NCBI GenBank assembly: GCA_945869855.1
Contig: CAMBQC010000009.1
Coordinates: 1 to 37,705, forward strand
From: Prosthecobacter debontii
GTDB taxonomy: Bacteria; Verrucomicrobiota; Verrucomicrobiia; Verrucomicrobiales; Akkermansiaceae
Direction of reading: 5' to 3'
Length of the DNA stretch: 37,705 bases
Part shown: positions 7,542-18,812 of the stretch, in pieces
Layout: each line of letters begins with the position of its first letter
How positions within the stretch are numbered: position 1 is the stretch's first letter
Translations under genes and position numbers: made by a program
The notes under the pieces: model-generated
The model's input: the letters and a program-made list of their open reading frames with translations, nothing else
What the model was told of the DNA's origin: nothing
Databases searched by the model: none

Positions 7542-8804
7542 TTACGCCTTCGTCTGTCCGTTTCCCCGCACTCGGTATTGGTAGCTGGTGAGTTCGCGGA
7601 GACCCATGGGGCCGCGGGCGTGGAGCTTGTCGGTGGAGATGCCGATCTCGGCGCCGAAGCCGAACTCGCCACCGTCGGCGAAGCGGGTGGAGACGTTGTG
7701 AAACACGCAGGCGGAATCCACGGCGCGGAGGAAATGTTCGGCCACTGCGTGATCCGCTGTGACGATGCAATCGGTGTGGTGGGAGCCGTGGGTGTTGATA
7801 TGATCTACTGCTTCTGTAGTAGAACCGACGATCTTGATCGCGAGGATGAGATCGAGGTATTCGGCGCCCCAGTCTTCTTCGGTGGCGAGGGTTGCGTCTG
7901 TTAGAATCGCTATCGTTTCGGCACAGCCGCGCAGCTCGACGCCCTTCGCGCGGAGTGCGGTGGCGGCCATGGGGAGGAATGCTTCCGCGACGGGGCGGTG
8001 GACTAAGAGCGTTTCGAGGGCATTGCAGACGCCGGGTTTCTGGGTCTTGGAATCGACGGCGAGTTTCACGGCCATTTCGAGATCGGCCTTTTCGTGGACG
8101 TAGAGGTGGCAGATGCCGTCGTAGTGCTTGATGACGGGCATGCGGGCGAGGGAGACGACGGTCTCGATCAGGCCTTTTCCGCCGCGCGGGATAATCAGGT
8201 CGAGCCATTGATCCATGCCGGCCATGGCGGCGACGCTTTCGCGGTCGGTGAAAGGGACGAGCTGGATGGAGTGCTCGGGCAGGCCGGCCTTTTCACCGGA
8301 GGCCTGGAGGGTGGAAGCGATGGCGCGGTTCGAGTGGATGGCCTCGCTGCCGCCGCGCAGGATCGTGGCGTTGCCGGTCTTGAAGCAGAGCGCCGCGGCA
8401 TCGGCCGTGACGTTGGGGCGGCTTTCGAAAATGATGCCGATGGTGCCGATAGGGACGCGCACCTGCTCGATGCGGATGCCGTTGGGGCGCTGCCAATCGT
8501 CGAGCACCTGGCCGACGGGATCGGGGAGGGTGGCGACGTGTTCGAGCGCGGCGGCGATGGCTTCGAGGCGCATTTCATCGAGGCGGAGGCGGTCGAGCAT
8601 CGCGGAGGAAAGGCCTTTGCTTTCGCCGGCGGCGATGTCTTTGGCGTTGGCAGCGAGGATTTCCCCGGAGGCGTCGCGGAGGCCTTGGGCCATCGCTGTG
8701 AGGATGGCGTTTTTCGTTTCCGAGGAGAGCTGGGAAAGCTTGAGCGCGGCGGCGCGCGCCTGGCGGCCCATTACGTGGATCTGTTCGGTGATGGGATCGC
8801 TCAT
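7542..8804 (-). CDS. proA: Gamma-glutamyl phosphate reductase
   Basis: ProA reduces glutamyl-5-phosphate with NADPH to glutamate-5-semialdehyde, the second step of proline synthesis. The 420-residue protein has the family features ESRPNVTADAAALC near 127-140, RGGSEAIHSN near 150-159, and the catalytic Cys260 in KTQKPGVCNALETLL. Near the C-terminus GPMGLRELTSYQY is the conserved ending. Its ATG overlaps the proB stop codon by four bases (ATGA), so the two are translated together. Confidence 0.96.
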   Translation of the reverse strand: MSDPITEQIHVMGRQARAAALKLSQLSSETKNAILTAMAQGLRDASGEILAANAKDIAAGESKGLSSAMLDRLRLDEMRLEAIAAALEHVATLPDPVGQVLDDWQRPNGIRIEQVRVPIGTIGIIFESRPNVTADAAALCFKTGNATILRGGSEAIHSNRAIASTLQASGEKAGLPEHSIQLVPFTDRESVAAMAGMDQWLDLIIPRGGKGLIETVVSLARMPVIKHYDGICHLYVHEKADLEMAVKLAVDSKTQKPGVCNALETLLVHRPVAEAFLPMAATALRAKGVELRGCAETIAILTDATLATEEDWGAEYLDLILAIKIVGSTTEAVDHINTHGSHHTDCIVTADHAVAEHFLRAVDSACVFHNVSTRFADGGEFGFGAEIGISTDKLHARGPMGLRELTSYQYRVRGNGQTKA

Positions 8805-9568
8805 CGGCTGGCGGGGATGAATTTCGTGGAGATGCCTTTTCCGGCGACGATGTCGGAGAGGCGCTCGGGATGGCGGCCGTTGGCGATGTGGGTTTCGATC
8901 CCGGCTTCGACCGCGAACTTCACGGCCTCCAGTTTCGATGACATGCCGCCCATGGAAAATTTTCCCTTGTCCTCGCGGACGTGGCGAAAGACGGCATCAA
9001 TGTCGTCCACGGCGGGGATGAGTTCATTCGTCTCGGGATCGAGCAGGCCATCGACGCTGGTGAGGAGGATGACGCGTTTCGCGCCGAGGAGTTTCGCGAC
9101 GCGGACGGAGAGCATGTCGTTGTCGCCGAAGCTGAGCTCGCGGATGGCTACGGAGTCGTTCTCGTTGATGATGGGAAGGATGCGCGGCTCGATGAGGAGG
9201 CGACCGAAGGTGCTGAGCAGGTTGGCGGCGCGGCCTTCGTTCTGGATGTCCTCGGCGGTGAGGAGGATCTGGGCGACGGTGATATCGAAATTGGAAAAAA
9301 GGGAGCTGTAAGTGCTCATCAGGCGCGCTTGGCCGATGGCAGCGCAGGCCTGGCGGGTCTCGATGTCTTTGGGATACTCGCTGAGGCCGAGGGCGGAAAC
9401 TCCGGAGCCGACGGCTCCCGAGGAGACGAAGAGGCAGCGTTGGCCGGAGTTGATGAGCCCGGAAATGGTGGCGACGAGATGCACCAGTGCGGCGCGGTCG
9501 ATCGTGCCGTCGGAGGTTTTCGTCAGCACGCCGGTGCCGGCCTTGATGATGGTGAGGTCTGTGGACAT
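8801..9568 (-). CDS. proB: Glutamate 5-kinase, short form without PUA domain
   Basis: ProB phosphorylates glutamate at the gamma carboxylate, the first and usually proline-inhibited step. The 255-residue protein is one amino-acid-kinase domain: IIKAGTGVLT near 7-16, FVSSGAVGSG near 39-48, INENDSVAIREL and FGDNDMLSVRVAKLLGA in the middle, and GMSSKLEAVKFAVEAG near 208-223. The PUA domain of the E. coli enzyme is missing, as in many short ProBs. The ATG at 9568 is preferred to the open frame reaching 9754, because the kinase fold begins at once (STDLTIIKAGTG). A CGGCG/CGCCG hairpin lies in the leader. Confidence 0.93.
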   Translation of the reverse strand: MSTDLTIIKAGTGVLTKTSDGTIDRAALVHLVATISGLINSGQRCLFVSSGAVGSGVSALGLSEYPKDIETRQACAAIGQARLMSTYSSLFSNFDITVAQILLTAEDIQNEGRAANLLSTFGRLLIEPRILPIINENDSVAIRELSFGDNDMLSVRVAKLLGAKRVILLTSVDGLLDPETNELIPAVDDIDAVFRHVREDKGKFSMGGMSSKLEAVKFAVEAGIETHIANGRHPERLSDIVAGKGISTKFIPASR

Positions 9569-9658
9569 GAGGTTTCGGCGAAGCGCCGGGGGCAAAAGGA
9601 TAAACCGAAGCGGTGGGACTTGCCAATCCAAAGCTTGGATGGGGCGAGGAACTTCCCC

Positions 9659-9687
9659 TTGCCCAAACCGGGGGAGATACCTAAAAC
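9659..9687 (+). promoter_or_regulatory. Possible sigma70-like promoter for the antiporter gene
   Basis: TTGCCC (9659-9664) and TAAAAC (9682-9687) are spaced by 17 bases, with the ATG 21 bases after the -10 element. A small palindrome ATCCAA-AGC-TTGGAT lies upstream within the divergent region. This is a motif match only. Confidence 0.35.
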
Positions 9688-9708
9688 GACCCTCATCCAA
9701 GCCCAGAC

Positions 9709-11337
9709 ATGAAATCAAAAATCCTCTTACTCCTAGTCCTGTTTGTGTTCTCAATCGCTCCGGCGTTCGCGTCCGGCGCAGGGACGGAACCCGCCTACAC
9801 GGATCTCAAAGGCGGGGGGGAGCAATACTCCAAGTTCCCGAAGCCTCTTGAGCTGTATGGGGAGGAGGAAGGCAGCATGTTCGAGACAATCAAGGCGCGC
9901 GCCGCCGAGGATCCGTTCAACGTGGTGGCCACCGTCATATTCCTGCTCGCGATCTGCCACACCTTTGTCGCGATACCGATTGGCAAGCTCGCCCATAAAT
10001 GCGCTCACGAGCATGAGGAGCGGCTGAAACTGCGCGGACCGCGCGACGACGCACACCCGGACGGTGAGCCCGAGGTTTCCTTCAAGGCGACCATCCTCCA
10101 CTTCCTCAGCGAGGTGGAGGCGGTTTTCGGGATCTGGGTGATCGCACTCGCGGCGGCGGCGACCTATTTCTACAGCTGGCATGATTTTGAGGTTTACGTA
10201 AGCAAGGACAAGGTTTTCACCGAGCCGCTTTTCGTGGTGGTGATCATGGCGATCGCGGCGAGCCGACCGGTGCTGCGTTTCGCGGAGGCCCTGATGTCGA
10301 AGGCCGCCGCCCTCGGAAAAGGCACGCCCGCCGCATGGTGGCTGAGCGTGCTGATCATCGCGCCCATCCTCGGTTCCTTCATCACGGAGCCCGGCGCGAT
10401 GACCATCGGCGCGATGCTGCTGGCGAAGAAATTCTACCGCTTCAACCCGCCACCCTTGCTCGCCTACGCCACGATCGGATTGCTTTTCGTGAACATCTCC
10501 GTCGGCGGCACGCTGACACATTTCGCCGCGCCGCCGGTGCTCATGGTCGCGGGGAAATGGGGCTGGGACACGCTGTTCATGCTGGAGCACTTCGGCTGGA
10601 AAGCGGTCGTCGGCATCGTGATCTCCAGCCTCCTTTATTTTATTTTCTTCCGGAAAGCCCTGTTCAGCATCGCCGACAAGGCGGACGGCTGCGAGGACGG
10701 CGAACTTCATCCGGCCTCGTGGGTTGAGCGCGAAACGCCGATTCCCGCCTGGGTTTGTGGCGTCCACGTGGCGTTCCTGGGATGGACGGTTTACACCGCA
10801 CACTACCCAGTTCTCTTCGTGGGTGGATTTCTTTTCTTCCTCGCCTTCGTGATGGCGACGCGGCATCACCAGAACGAGGTATCCCTGAAAAGCCCGATGC
10901 TCGTCGGATTCTTCCTTGCAGGTCTTGTGGTTCACGGCGGCGTTCAGGGATGGTGGATCGCTCCGATCATCCAGAATCTCTCCGACCAGGCACTGATGCT
11001 GGGCGCGACGATCCTGACAGGTTTCAACGACAACGCGGCGATCACTTATCTCGCCTCGCAGGTGGACGGTATCTCGCTTTCCGCGAAACACGCGGTGGTG
11101 GCGGGAGCGGTGACGGGCGGAGGCCTCACTGTCATCGCCAACGCTCCGAACCCGGCGGGTCAGAGCATCCTCTCGCGGTTCTTCAAGGACGGCGTATCGC
11201 CGCTTTATCTGTTCCTCGGTGCGCTGCTTCCAACCATCATCGTCTACCTTTGCTTCATCATCTTACCGAACGGCCCCGCGAAGGAGAAGCTTCCCACAGT
11301 GCCCGCTGTTCATGAGGAGGCTGCTCCCGGTCAGTGA
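9709..11337 (+). CDS. Putative Na+/H+ antiporter family protein
   Basis: The 542-residue polytopic membrane protein begins with a signal-like segment (ILLLLVLFVFSIAPAFAS), then a soluble stretch, then about ten hydrophobic segments. It matches my memory of the Pfam family named putative Na+/H+ antiporter (PF07399 type), with GSFITEPGAMTIGAMLLA in mid-protein, NISVGGTLTHFAAPPVLM after it, and GFNDNAAITYLASQ with INAPNP-like ANAPNPAGQSIL near the end. These polar motifs within helices fit the ion-transporter superfamily. Ion specificity has not been shown for most members. It is divergent from proBA and followed 102 bases later by a hydrolase gene. Confidence 0.8.
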   Translation: MKSKILLLLVLFVFSIAPAFASGAGTEPAYTDLKGGGEQYSKFPKPLELYGEEEGSMFETIKARAAEDPFNVVATVIFLLAICHTFVAIPIGKLAHKCAHEHEERLKLRGPRDDAHPDGEPEVSFKATILHFLSEVEAVFGIWVIALAAAATYFYSWHDFEVYVSKDKVFTEPLFVVVIMAIAASRPVLRFAEALMSKAAALGKGTPAAWWLSVLIIAPILGSFITEPGAMTIGAMLLAKKFYRFNPPPLLAYATIGLLFVNISVGGTLTHFAAPPVLMVAGKWGWDTLFMLEHFGWKAVVGIVISSLLYFIFFRKALFSIADKADGCEDGELHPASWVERETPIPAWVCGVHVAFLGWTVYTAHYPVLFVGGFLFFLAFVMATRHHQNEVSLKSPMLVGFFLAGLVVHGGVQGWWIAPIIQNLSDQALMLGATILTGFNDNAAITYLASQVDGISLSAKHAVVAGAVTGGGLTVIANAPNPAGQSILSRFFKDGVSPLYLFLGALLPTIIVYLCFIILPNGPAKEKLPTVPAVHEEAAPGQ

Positions 11338-11439
11338 ACGCAGCTCACCCCGCCGATGATTGATGGGTGGATACTGCGACGATTCCATCCAGCAAAACGT
11401 TCATGGCAACCTCGACCTGACCCGCTCTGCAGGGTTGCA

Positions 11440-12426
11440 ATGGATATCCGTATGGCGCACTTTTCCTTCGTGCTAACCAGCCATCTCCGACTCCTTCTGA
11501 CGCTCGCGCTCGCCGCGTTCGCCACGGGCTGCGCACCGGATGCCATCCTCATCAACCATGGGAAAGGCGGTGGCGGCGGCGAGTCCGATACTTTCGGTTA
11601 CCGCACTTGGAAGCGGAAAGGAGTCGAGCCGGATGTGGTCGTCATCGGCATCCACGGATTTTGCGGAGCCTCTGTGGACTATGCGAACCTCGGCAACCAC
11701 CTTGTGCAAAGGCAACCTAAGACCGCCCTTTACGCCTACGAGGTGCGAGGCCAAGGCAGTGACCCCATCCATGCCCGCCGCGGTGACATTGGAGATCCCG
11801 TCCAATGGTATGAAGATCTGGAGGCCTTCACCCAGCTTGTGGAGGAGCGTCATCCTGATGCGAAGATCATCTGGTATGGTGAAAGTATGGGAGCACTCAT
11901 CGCTACCCACGCCCTCAACGCCGCCCCACCCGACAAGCTGCCATGCGACGGGCTGGTGCTCTCTTCCCCCATCGTCCGCTTCAAGAACGACCTAGAGCCA
12001 TGGAAGATCGCGCTAATTCGTGTGGCCGCCACCACCCTTCCGCTTGCCCGGGTTTCCATCGACGCGCTGGCGCCGGAACAGGACGTGCAGATGACCCAGG
12101 AATCCAAGCACCTCACACAGGCGAAGATGAACTCCTACCACGTCGAAAAGCACACCCTGCGCCTTTTAGATACCCTCGGCAGGCTCATCGAAGGCATGAA
12201 TGGCTGCGCGGCGAATATGAAAACCCCCGTCCTCGTGCTCCACGGAGGTAAGGACTTTTTCAACGATGATTCCGATATGCGCGGCTTCATCTCCCGCATC
12301 CCCTCCGGTGTGTCCAAGACTTATCAAAACTACCCCGACGCCTATCACCTCCTCATGTATGACGCGAAGCGCGACCAGGTTTTCCGCGACGTGGAACGCT
12401 GGCTTAACAAGCGCCGCAGAGATTAG
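11440..12426 (+). CDS. Alpha/beta hydrolase lipoprotein, lysophospholipase/monoacylglycerol-lipase-like
   Basis: The 328-residue product has a lipoprotein signal (LLLTLALAAFATGC, modified Cys31) and so is probably anchored in the envelope. The hydrolase core shows IGIHGFCG (oxyanion strand, near 69-76), the nucleophile elbow GESMG with Ser149, an acid in HGGKD (Asp272) and the triad His in AYHLLMYD (His303). The substrate is likely an ester or lysolipid. The ATG at 11440 is chosen because AGGG lies seven bases before it; a second ATG at 11452 is possible. Open frame upstream to 11356 lacks a signal peptide. A HAD gene follows after 59 bases. Confidence 0.82.
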   Translation: MDIRMAHFSFVLTSHLRLLLTLALAAFATGCAPDAILINHGKGGGGGESDTFGYRTWKRKGVEPDVVVIGIHGFCGASVDYANLGNHLVQRQPKTALYAYEVRGQGSDPIHARRGDIGDPVQWYEDLEAFTQLVEERHPDAKIIWYGESMGALIATHALNAAPPDKLPCDGLVLSSPIVRFKNDLEPWKIALIRVAATTLPLARVSIDALAPEQDVQMTQESKHLTQAKMNSYHVEKHTLRLLDTLGRLIEGMNGCAANMKTPVLVLHGGKDFFNDDSDMRGFISRIPSGVSKTYQNYPDAYHLLMYDAKRDQVFRDVERWLNKRRRD

Positions 12427-12485
12427 GTTTAGCAACTTTAGGTTTTGGCTCGCAAACGGAGAGGCATGCGCACAGACTCGCAAAA

Positions 12486-13130
12486 ATGATATTTCGATCA
12501 CTAATTTTCGATTTCGACGGCACCATCGCCGACACCCTTGGCGAGTCGCGCCGGATCTTCAATGAGCTCGCGCCCGACTACGGCATCCGGCAAGTGGAGG
12601 AACACGAGATCGCTGACTTGCGCCACCTTTCTCTCAAGGAAATCCTCTCCGTGCTGAACATCCCGAAACGCCGCGTGCCTTCGATCATAGCCCGCGGCAC
12701 CGGCATGATGCGGGCGAACATCGACCGCCTCCAGCTCATCGACGGCATGAAGGACGCGCTCACGGAAATGAGGAACCACACGGACAGCTTCGGGATCCTC
12801 ACCTCGAACACCACCGCCAACGTCGACGTCTTCCTGCGTAACCACGGTCTCCGGGATCTCTTCGAGTTCGTTTCCTCCACCTCCAAGCTCACCGGCAAAG
12901 CCCGCCACCTGCGTGCCATCCGCAAGACCTTTTCCCTCAAGAACACCGAGATGCTCTACATCGGCGACGAACTGCGCGACGTGAAGGCCGCCCAGAAAGC
13001 GAACATCCCCCACGCCGCCGTGAGCTGGGGCTTCAATTCCCGCGAGTCCCTCGAAAAAGCCAAGCCCACCTACCTCATCGACCACCCTGAAGAGTTCGTT
13101 CGCCTGCTGACTTCCGGAACGCCGCATTGA
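12486..13130 (+). CDS. HAD-superfamily hydrolase, phosphoglycolate-phosphatase-like
   Basis: This is a cytoplasmic phosphatase of subfamily IA. Motif I is DFDGT with the nucleophile Asp9 and Asp11; motif II is ILTSNT near 98-103; motif III Lys lies in KLTGKARHL; and motif IV is YIGDELRD near 159-166. An alpha-helical cap occupies about 15-80. The predicted substrate is a small phosphorylated metabolite such as phosphoglycolate, but sequence does not fix it. The next gene starts 32 bases later on the same strand. Confidence 0.85.
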   Translation: MIFRSLIFDFDGTIADTLGESRRIFNELAPDYGIRQVEEHEIADLRHLSLKEILSVLNIPKRRVPSIIARGTGMMRANIDRLQLIDGMKDALTEMRNHTDSFGILTSNTTANVDVFLRNHGLRDLFEFVSSTSKLTGKARHLRAIRKTFSLKNTEMLYIGDELRDVKAAQKANIPHAAVSWGFNSRESLEKAKPTYLIDHPEEFVRLLTSGTPH

Positions 13131-13162
13131 CAGGTTGGCGGGATTTCCGACACGTTTCGTCC

Positions 13163-14365
13163 ATGTCAGAGGAAAAGCACGAGGAGAAAAGCGTTGAAGT
13201 GAATGACCGCGCGGAGTATCCGCTTCCGGAGCCGGCGGAGACCAAGCCGAGCACAAGGACTGCGGCTCAGTTAAATCCTGTTCTGATCCTGCTTTTCATG
13301 ATCCTCGCCATGCTCATTGTGATGGCGGTGACAATCCTGCGGCGCGGAGGTAGTCCGGACGGCACGCAGGAGGATCCGACCGTGGCCGCGATCAGGGCAG
13401 ATCTCGATGCGCGGCGCTCTGAACTCAATCGCCAGCGCATGGCCATGGGCTTACCGCCGCTGGATGGCGGTTCGGAACCCGTCGAGGAGATCGCTAAACG
13501 CCTCAAGGCGGATGCTGATACCTTGGCCGGGATATCCGGAAAATTCCAGCAGATGCTCGCTGACAAGGATGCGGAACTCTCCGCCCGCAATGCCGATACG
13601 CTGCGATTGGAAAAGCTGCGCCAGGATGTGTCGCTGGAAAACGGGCGCCTCCAGAGCGAACTCCAGCGCGCGCTGATCGTATCGGACGGGAATGAGCGAC
13701 TAAAGATGATGCTCGCCGACTCCCAAGCGCAACGCGAAGCCCTCTCCCGCGAGGTCGCCACCCTGAAGGAGGAACTTGCGGTGGCTGGTGCCGGTGTCAG
13801 CGAGGACGACTTCGCGGATCTCCAGCGCCGCTACGAGGAGGCGCTCCGCGAGAAAAACTTTTACGAGGCGCGCGCCAAGGAGCTTGAGGAGGCTTCGCAG
13901 AAAGCAGATCTCTTCGCAGAATCCGAGAACGAACTGCTGCCCGCTGCCGTCGAGCTTTTCCGCCGACTCAGGAAAATGGAGGGGGTGAAGGACTCCGACC
14001 TCACCACCGAATACAGCAGGCTCGGCGTCGATCTCGGCGCGAACGTATTGCACACGCTTTCTTTCGCAACTGGCTCCAGCACGCTAAGCAAGGAAGACCT
14101 TTCACAAATCGATGAGATCGTCAGTGCCGAAGTGCCGGATGGTGACCTCACGTTGATCATCGGATACGCCTCGGAAACCGGTAACCCGGAGGTGAACCAG
14201 AACCTGTCCTCGGATCGTGCCACGACCGCAGCGGAATACTTCGCCTCGAATAAACGCCCCGGTCAGCTCGTCCAGGCGGTTTATCTAGGTCAGACGGATC
14301 GCTTCAGCAGCCGAGTACCGGAACGCAACCAGATCTGCGAAGTCTGGCGCATCCGGAGGAAATGA
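13163..14365 (+). CDS. Membrane-anchored coiled-coil protein with OmpA-like C-terminal domain
   Basis: The 400-residue protein has a charged cytoplasmic N-terminus, one membrane helix near residues 38-59 (NPVLILLFMILAMLIVMAV), a long heptad-rich region rich in Glu, Leu and Arg from about 75 to 275, and a C-terminal region that looks like a divergent OmpA/MotB peptidoglycan-binding fold (LSFATGSSTLSKEDLSQID, IIGYASETG, SSDRATTAAEYF). The periplasmic tail could hold the envelope to peptidoglycan. The ATG at 13163 is preferred over a TTG at 13127 which overlaps the HAD stop. Exact partners are unknown. Confidence 0.7.
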   Translation: MSEEKHEEKSVEVNDRAEYPLPEPAETKPSTRTAAQLNPVLILLFMILAMLIVMAVTILRRGGSPDGTQEDPTVAAIRADLDARRSELNRQRMAMGLPPLDGGSEPVEEIAKRLKADADTLAGISGKFQQMLADKDAELSARNADTLRLEKLRQDVSLENGRLQSELQRALIVSDGNERLKMMLADSQAQREALSREVATLKEELAVAGAGVSEDDFADLQRRYEEALREKNFYEARAKELEEASQKADLFAESENELLPAAVELFRRLRKMEGVKDSDLTTEYSRLGVDLGANVLHTLSFATGSSTLSKEDLSQIDEIVSAEVPDGDLTLIIGYASETGNPEVNQNLSSDRATTAAEYFASNKRPGQLVQAVYLGQTDRFSSRVPERNQICEVWRIRRK

Positions 14366-14480
14366 TGCGTCAGGGGTTGTTGCCTCCCTTGGGATGAATC
14401 CCACCGCGAAGAAGGCTGAAAATTTCCCTTGGAGGTTTGCCCTCCGCCTTTCTACCCTCCCGCACCGAAGACGAAAAAAT

Positions 14481-14747
14481 ATGGCACAACGAGACTTCAC
14501 GATTCAGAACAAGCTTGGCATTCACGCCCGCCCTGCTGCGCAATTCGTCAAGATGGCGAATCGTTTCCAATCCGACATCACCGTCGAGAAGGATGGCGAG
14601 GAGGTGGACGGGAAAAGCATCATGGGACTGATGATGCTGGCCGCCGGCCATGGCTCGGTAATCGTGGTGAGCGCGGAGGGCGAGGACGAGGAAGCCGCTC
14701 TCGACGCCATCGGCGATTTGATTGCCCGCAAGTTCGAGGAGGATTGA
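14481..14747 (+). CDS. ptsH: HPr family phosphocarrier protein
   Basis: The 88-residue protein has the HPr active-site motif NKLGIHARPAAQFV with phosphorylatable His15, and the regulatory serine Ser46 in DGKSIMGLMMLAAGHGS, the site used by HPr kinase. No other PTS gene is nearby. In non-PTS bacteria such an HPr usually serves regulation. The ATG at 14481 gives the canonical length. The leader contains GGAGG-TTTGC-CCTCC within an AAGGC/GCCTT outer stem (14412-14450). leuB begins six bases after the stop codon. Confidence 0.92.
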   Translation: MAQRDFTIQNKLGIHARPAAQFVKMANRFQSDITVEKDGEEVDGKSIMGLMMLAAGHGSVIVVSAEGEDEEAALDAIGDLIARKFEED

Positions 14748-17386
<2,639 letters not shown>

Positions 17387-17390
17387 AAGA

Positions 17391-18629
17391 CTACTTCCGC
17401 CAAATTACAAAGCACCCCTTCTTGTTCGCCGCGATGATATCGGGCTTTCCGTCGCCATTTGCATCGGCGGCCATGACCTGGCAGCCTACACCGCTGTCGG
17501 CGTCGATGATCTCGGCGGTGTAGGTGGCCTGGCCGTCCTTGCGGGTGAGGAGGAAGGCGTAGATGACGGGGTGCTGGTCGGACTCGGGATCTCCGGCGGG
17601 GCCGTGCGCCCAAAAGCGTTTCCCGGTGATGATGTCAAGGGTGCCGTCGCCGTTGATGTCGGCGAGGTCGAGGGCGTGCGGCTGGGTGAAGGCTACGCCG
17701 GTGGAGCCTTTTTCCTGCGGGGTGTCGGTGAGCAGGTGGCGTTTCCATGTGCCGTCCGCGTTCTGCTCGAACCAAGCGACGCCGTAACCATGCGCGTCGA
17801 TGGAGGTGATCACATCGGTGCGGCCGTCGCCGTTTACATCGGTTCCGAACATCTGTGCGCCGCCTTTGTCGGCAAAGGGTGCGGGGTGGAATTTCCATGG
17901 GGCCGCGCCGTCCCAATCGGCGGGTTGCTCCCACCAGCCGCGCTTTTCGAGGATGTCGGTGAGGCCGTCGGAATTGACGTCGCCGTGGCCGATGCCGTGG
18001 GTGTAGCGTTGGAAGGATTTCTTGTCTTCCGGGGTGATGGCGTTCCATTTCCACGGGGCGGTGGGGTTGGCGGGATCGGGGGTCGCGTAGCCGATTTTTC
18101 CGCCGGACATGCAGAGGAGATCGGGGCGCTTGTCGCCGTTGATGTCAACGAGCATGGGCGATTCGTTATCGGTGGAGGCTAGCGCCGTGTGGCGTGGCCA
18201 ATGGCCTTCCTTTTCACCGGGATTCTCATACCAAAAAGTTTCCTTTCCGGGAAAGCCGATCACTAGGTAGTCGGGCCGGGAGTCTTCGTTAAAGTCGTGG
18301 GAGTAGGAGAGGAAATTGTCGGAGTAGGCGTTTTTGCCGCTCAGTTCGCCCTCAAAACCAGGGATCGTGCCCTTTTCACCTGCGTTGAAGGTGATACCGT
18401 CCGGGTAAACGGTGTGGCGTGTCTTGAAATCCGGCCCGGCATACCAATACGGCCCGCTGAAAATGTCGGCTTTGCCATCGGCATTCACATCGGCCGCGCA
18501 CGCGCCCTCCGCCCAGAAGTAGTTGCTGATTTTGTGCTTCACCCATTTTCCCGTCAGCTCGGGAGGCTTGGTCGAAATGACCGCGGTCGCGGCACCGGCG
18601 GCGAGGAGGGGCAGGAGGATGGGTTTCAT
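17391..18629 (-). CDS. Secreted FG-GAP/VCBS repeat protein
   Basis: The 412-residue protein starts with a signal-like segment (MKPILLPLLAAGAATAV) and contains at least six DxNxDGxxD calcium-binding loops: DVNADGKAD, DINGDKRPD, DVNSDGLTD, DVNGDGRTD, DINGDGTLD and DANGDGKPD. These mark the blades of an integrin-alpha-like beta-propeller exported to the periplasm or surface. Such proteins are abundant in Verrucomicrobia and Planctomycetes and may bind ligands, but no catalytic residues are evident. The ATG at 18629 abuts a heptamer tract. Its stop codon is four bases from that of the convergent efflux gene. Confidence 0.85.
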   Translation of the reverse strand: MKPILLPLLAAGAATAVISTKPPELTGKWVKHKISNYFWAEGACAADVNADGKADIFSGPYWYAGPDFKTRHTVYPDGITFNAGEKGTIPGFEGELSGKNAYSDNFLSYSHDFNEDSRPDYLVIGFPGKETFWYENPGEKEGHWPRHTALASTDNESPMLVDINGDKRPDLLCMSGGKIGYATPDPANPTAPWKWNAITPEDKKSFQRYTHGIGHGDVNSDGLTDILEKRGWWEQPADWDGAAPWKFHPAPFADKGGAQMFGTDVNGDGRTDVITSIDAHGYGVAWFEQNADGTWKRHLLTDTPQEKGSTGVAFTQPHALDLADINGDGTLDIITGKRFWAHGPAGDPESDQHPVIYAFLLTRKDGQATYTAEIIDADSGVGCQVMAADANGDGKPDIIAANKKGCFVIWRK

Positions 18630-18657
18630 AAAATTCAAAGTCCAACCTTCAACGAAG
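18630..18657 (-). repeat. Heptamer tract directly before the FG-GAP gene ATG
   Basis: On the minus strand CTTCGTT is followed by three heptamers, GAAGGTT then GGA- and GAA-type units ending in TTT, and then the ATG with no gap. Unit by unit it mirrors the prfA tract at 18774 (order of GAA-, GGA- and GAA-type units is kept), so the two form an inverted pair around the divergent intergenic region. Confidence 0.75.
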
Positions 18658-18773
18658 AAGGGAAAGGCTTTATACGAGGGTAGCGGGCGGGTGTTTCATG
18701 TCAGGCGTGAAATCATCATGCTGCGAAGATTGGACACTCCGCCGATTCGACGCTAGGACTCCGCCCGTCCAGT

Positions 18774-18808
18774 CTTGCTTGAAAGTTGGATTTTGAAATT
18801 TGAAATTT
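18774..18808 (+). repeat. Heptamer tract upstream of prfA
   Basis: The sense strand reads CTTGCTT followed by four heptamers: GAAAGTT, a GGATTTT unit, and two exact GAAATTT units. Four C residues then separate it from the prfA ATG. It is in inverted orientation to the tract at 18630-18657. Confidence 0.8.
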
Positions 18809-18812
18809 CCCC

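Noticed and set aside
8094..9311. 405-codon open frame on the plus strand opposite proA and proB
   Set aside because: Antisense of two well-recognised genes; low-complexity Gly/Asp/Ala-rich translation, no domain.
9751..11091. 446-codon open frame on the minus strand opposite the antiporter gene
   Set aside because: The plus strand encodes a clear membrane protein; the reverse frame has a His/Arg/Glu-rich composition with no motif.
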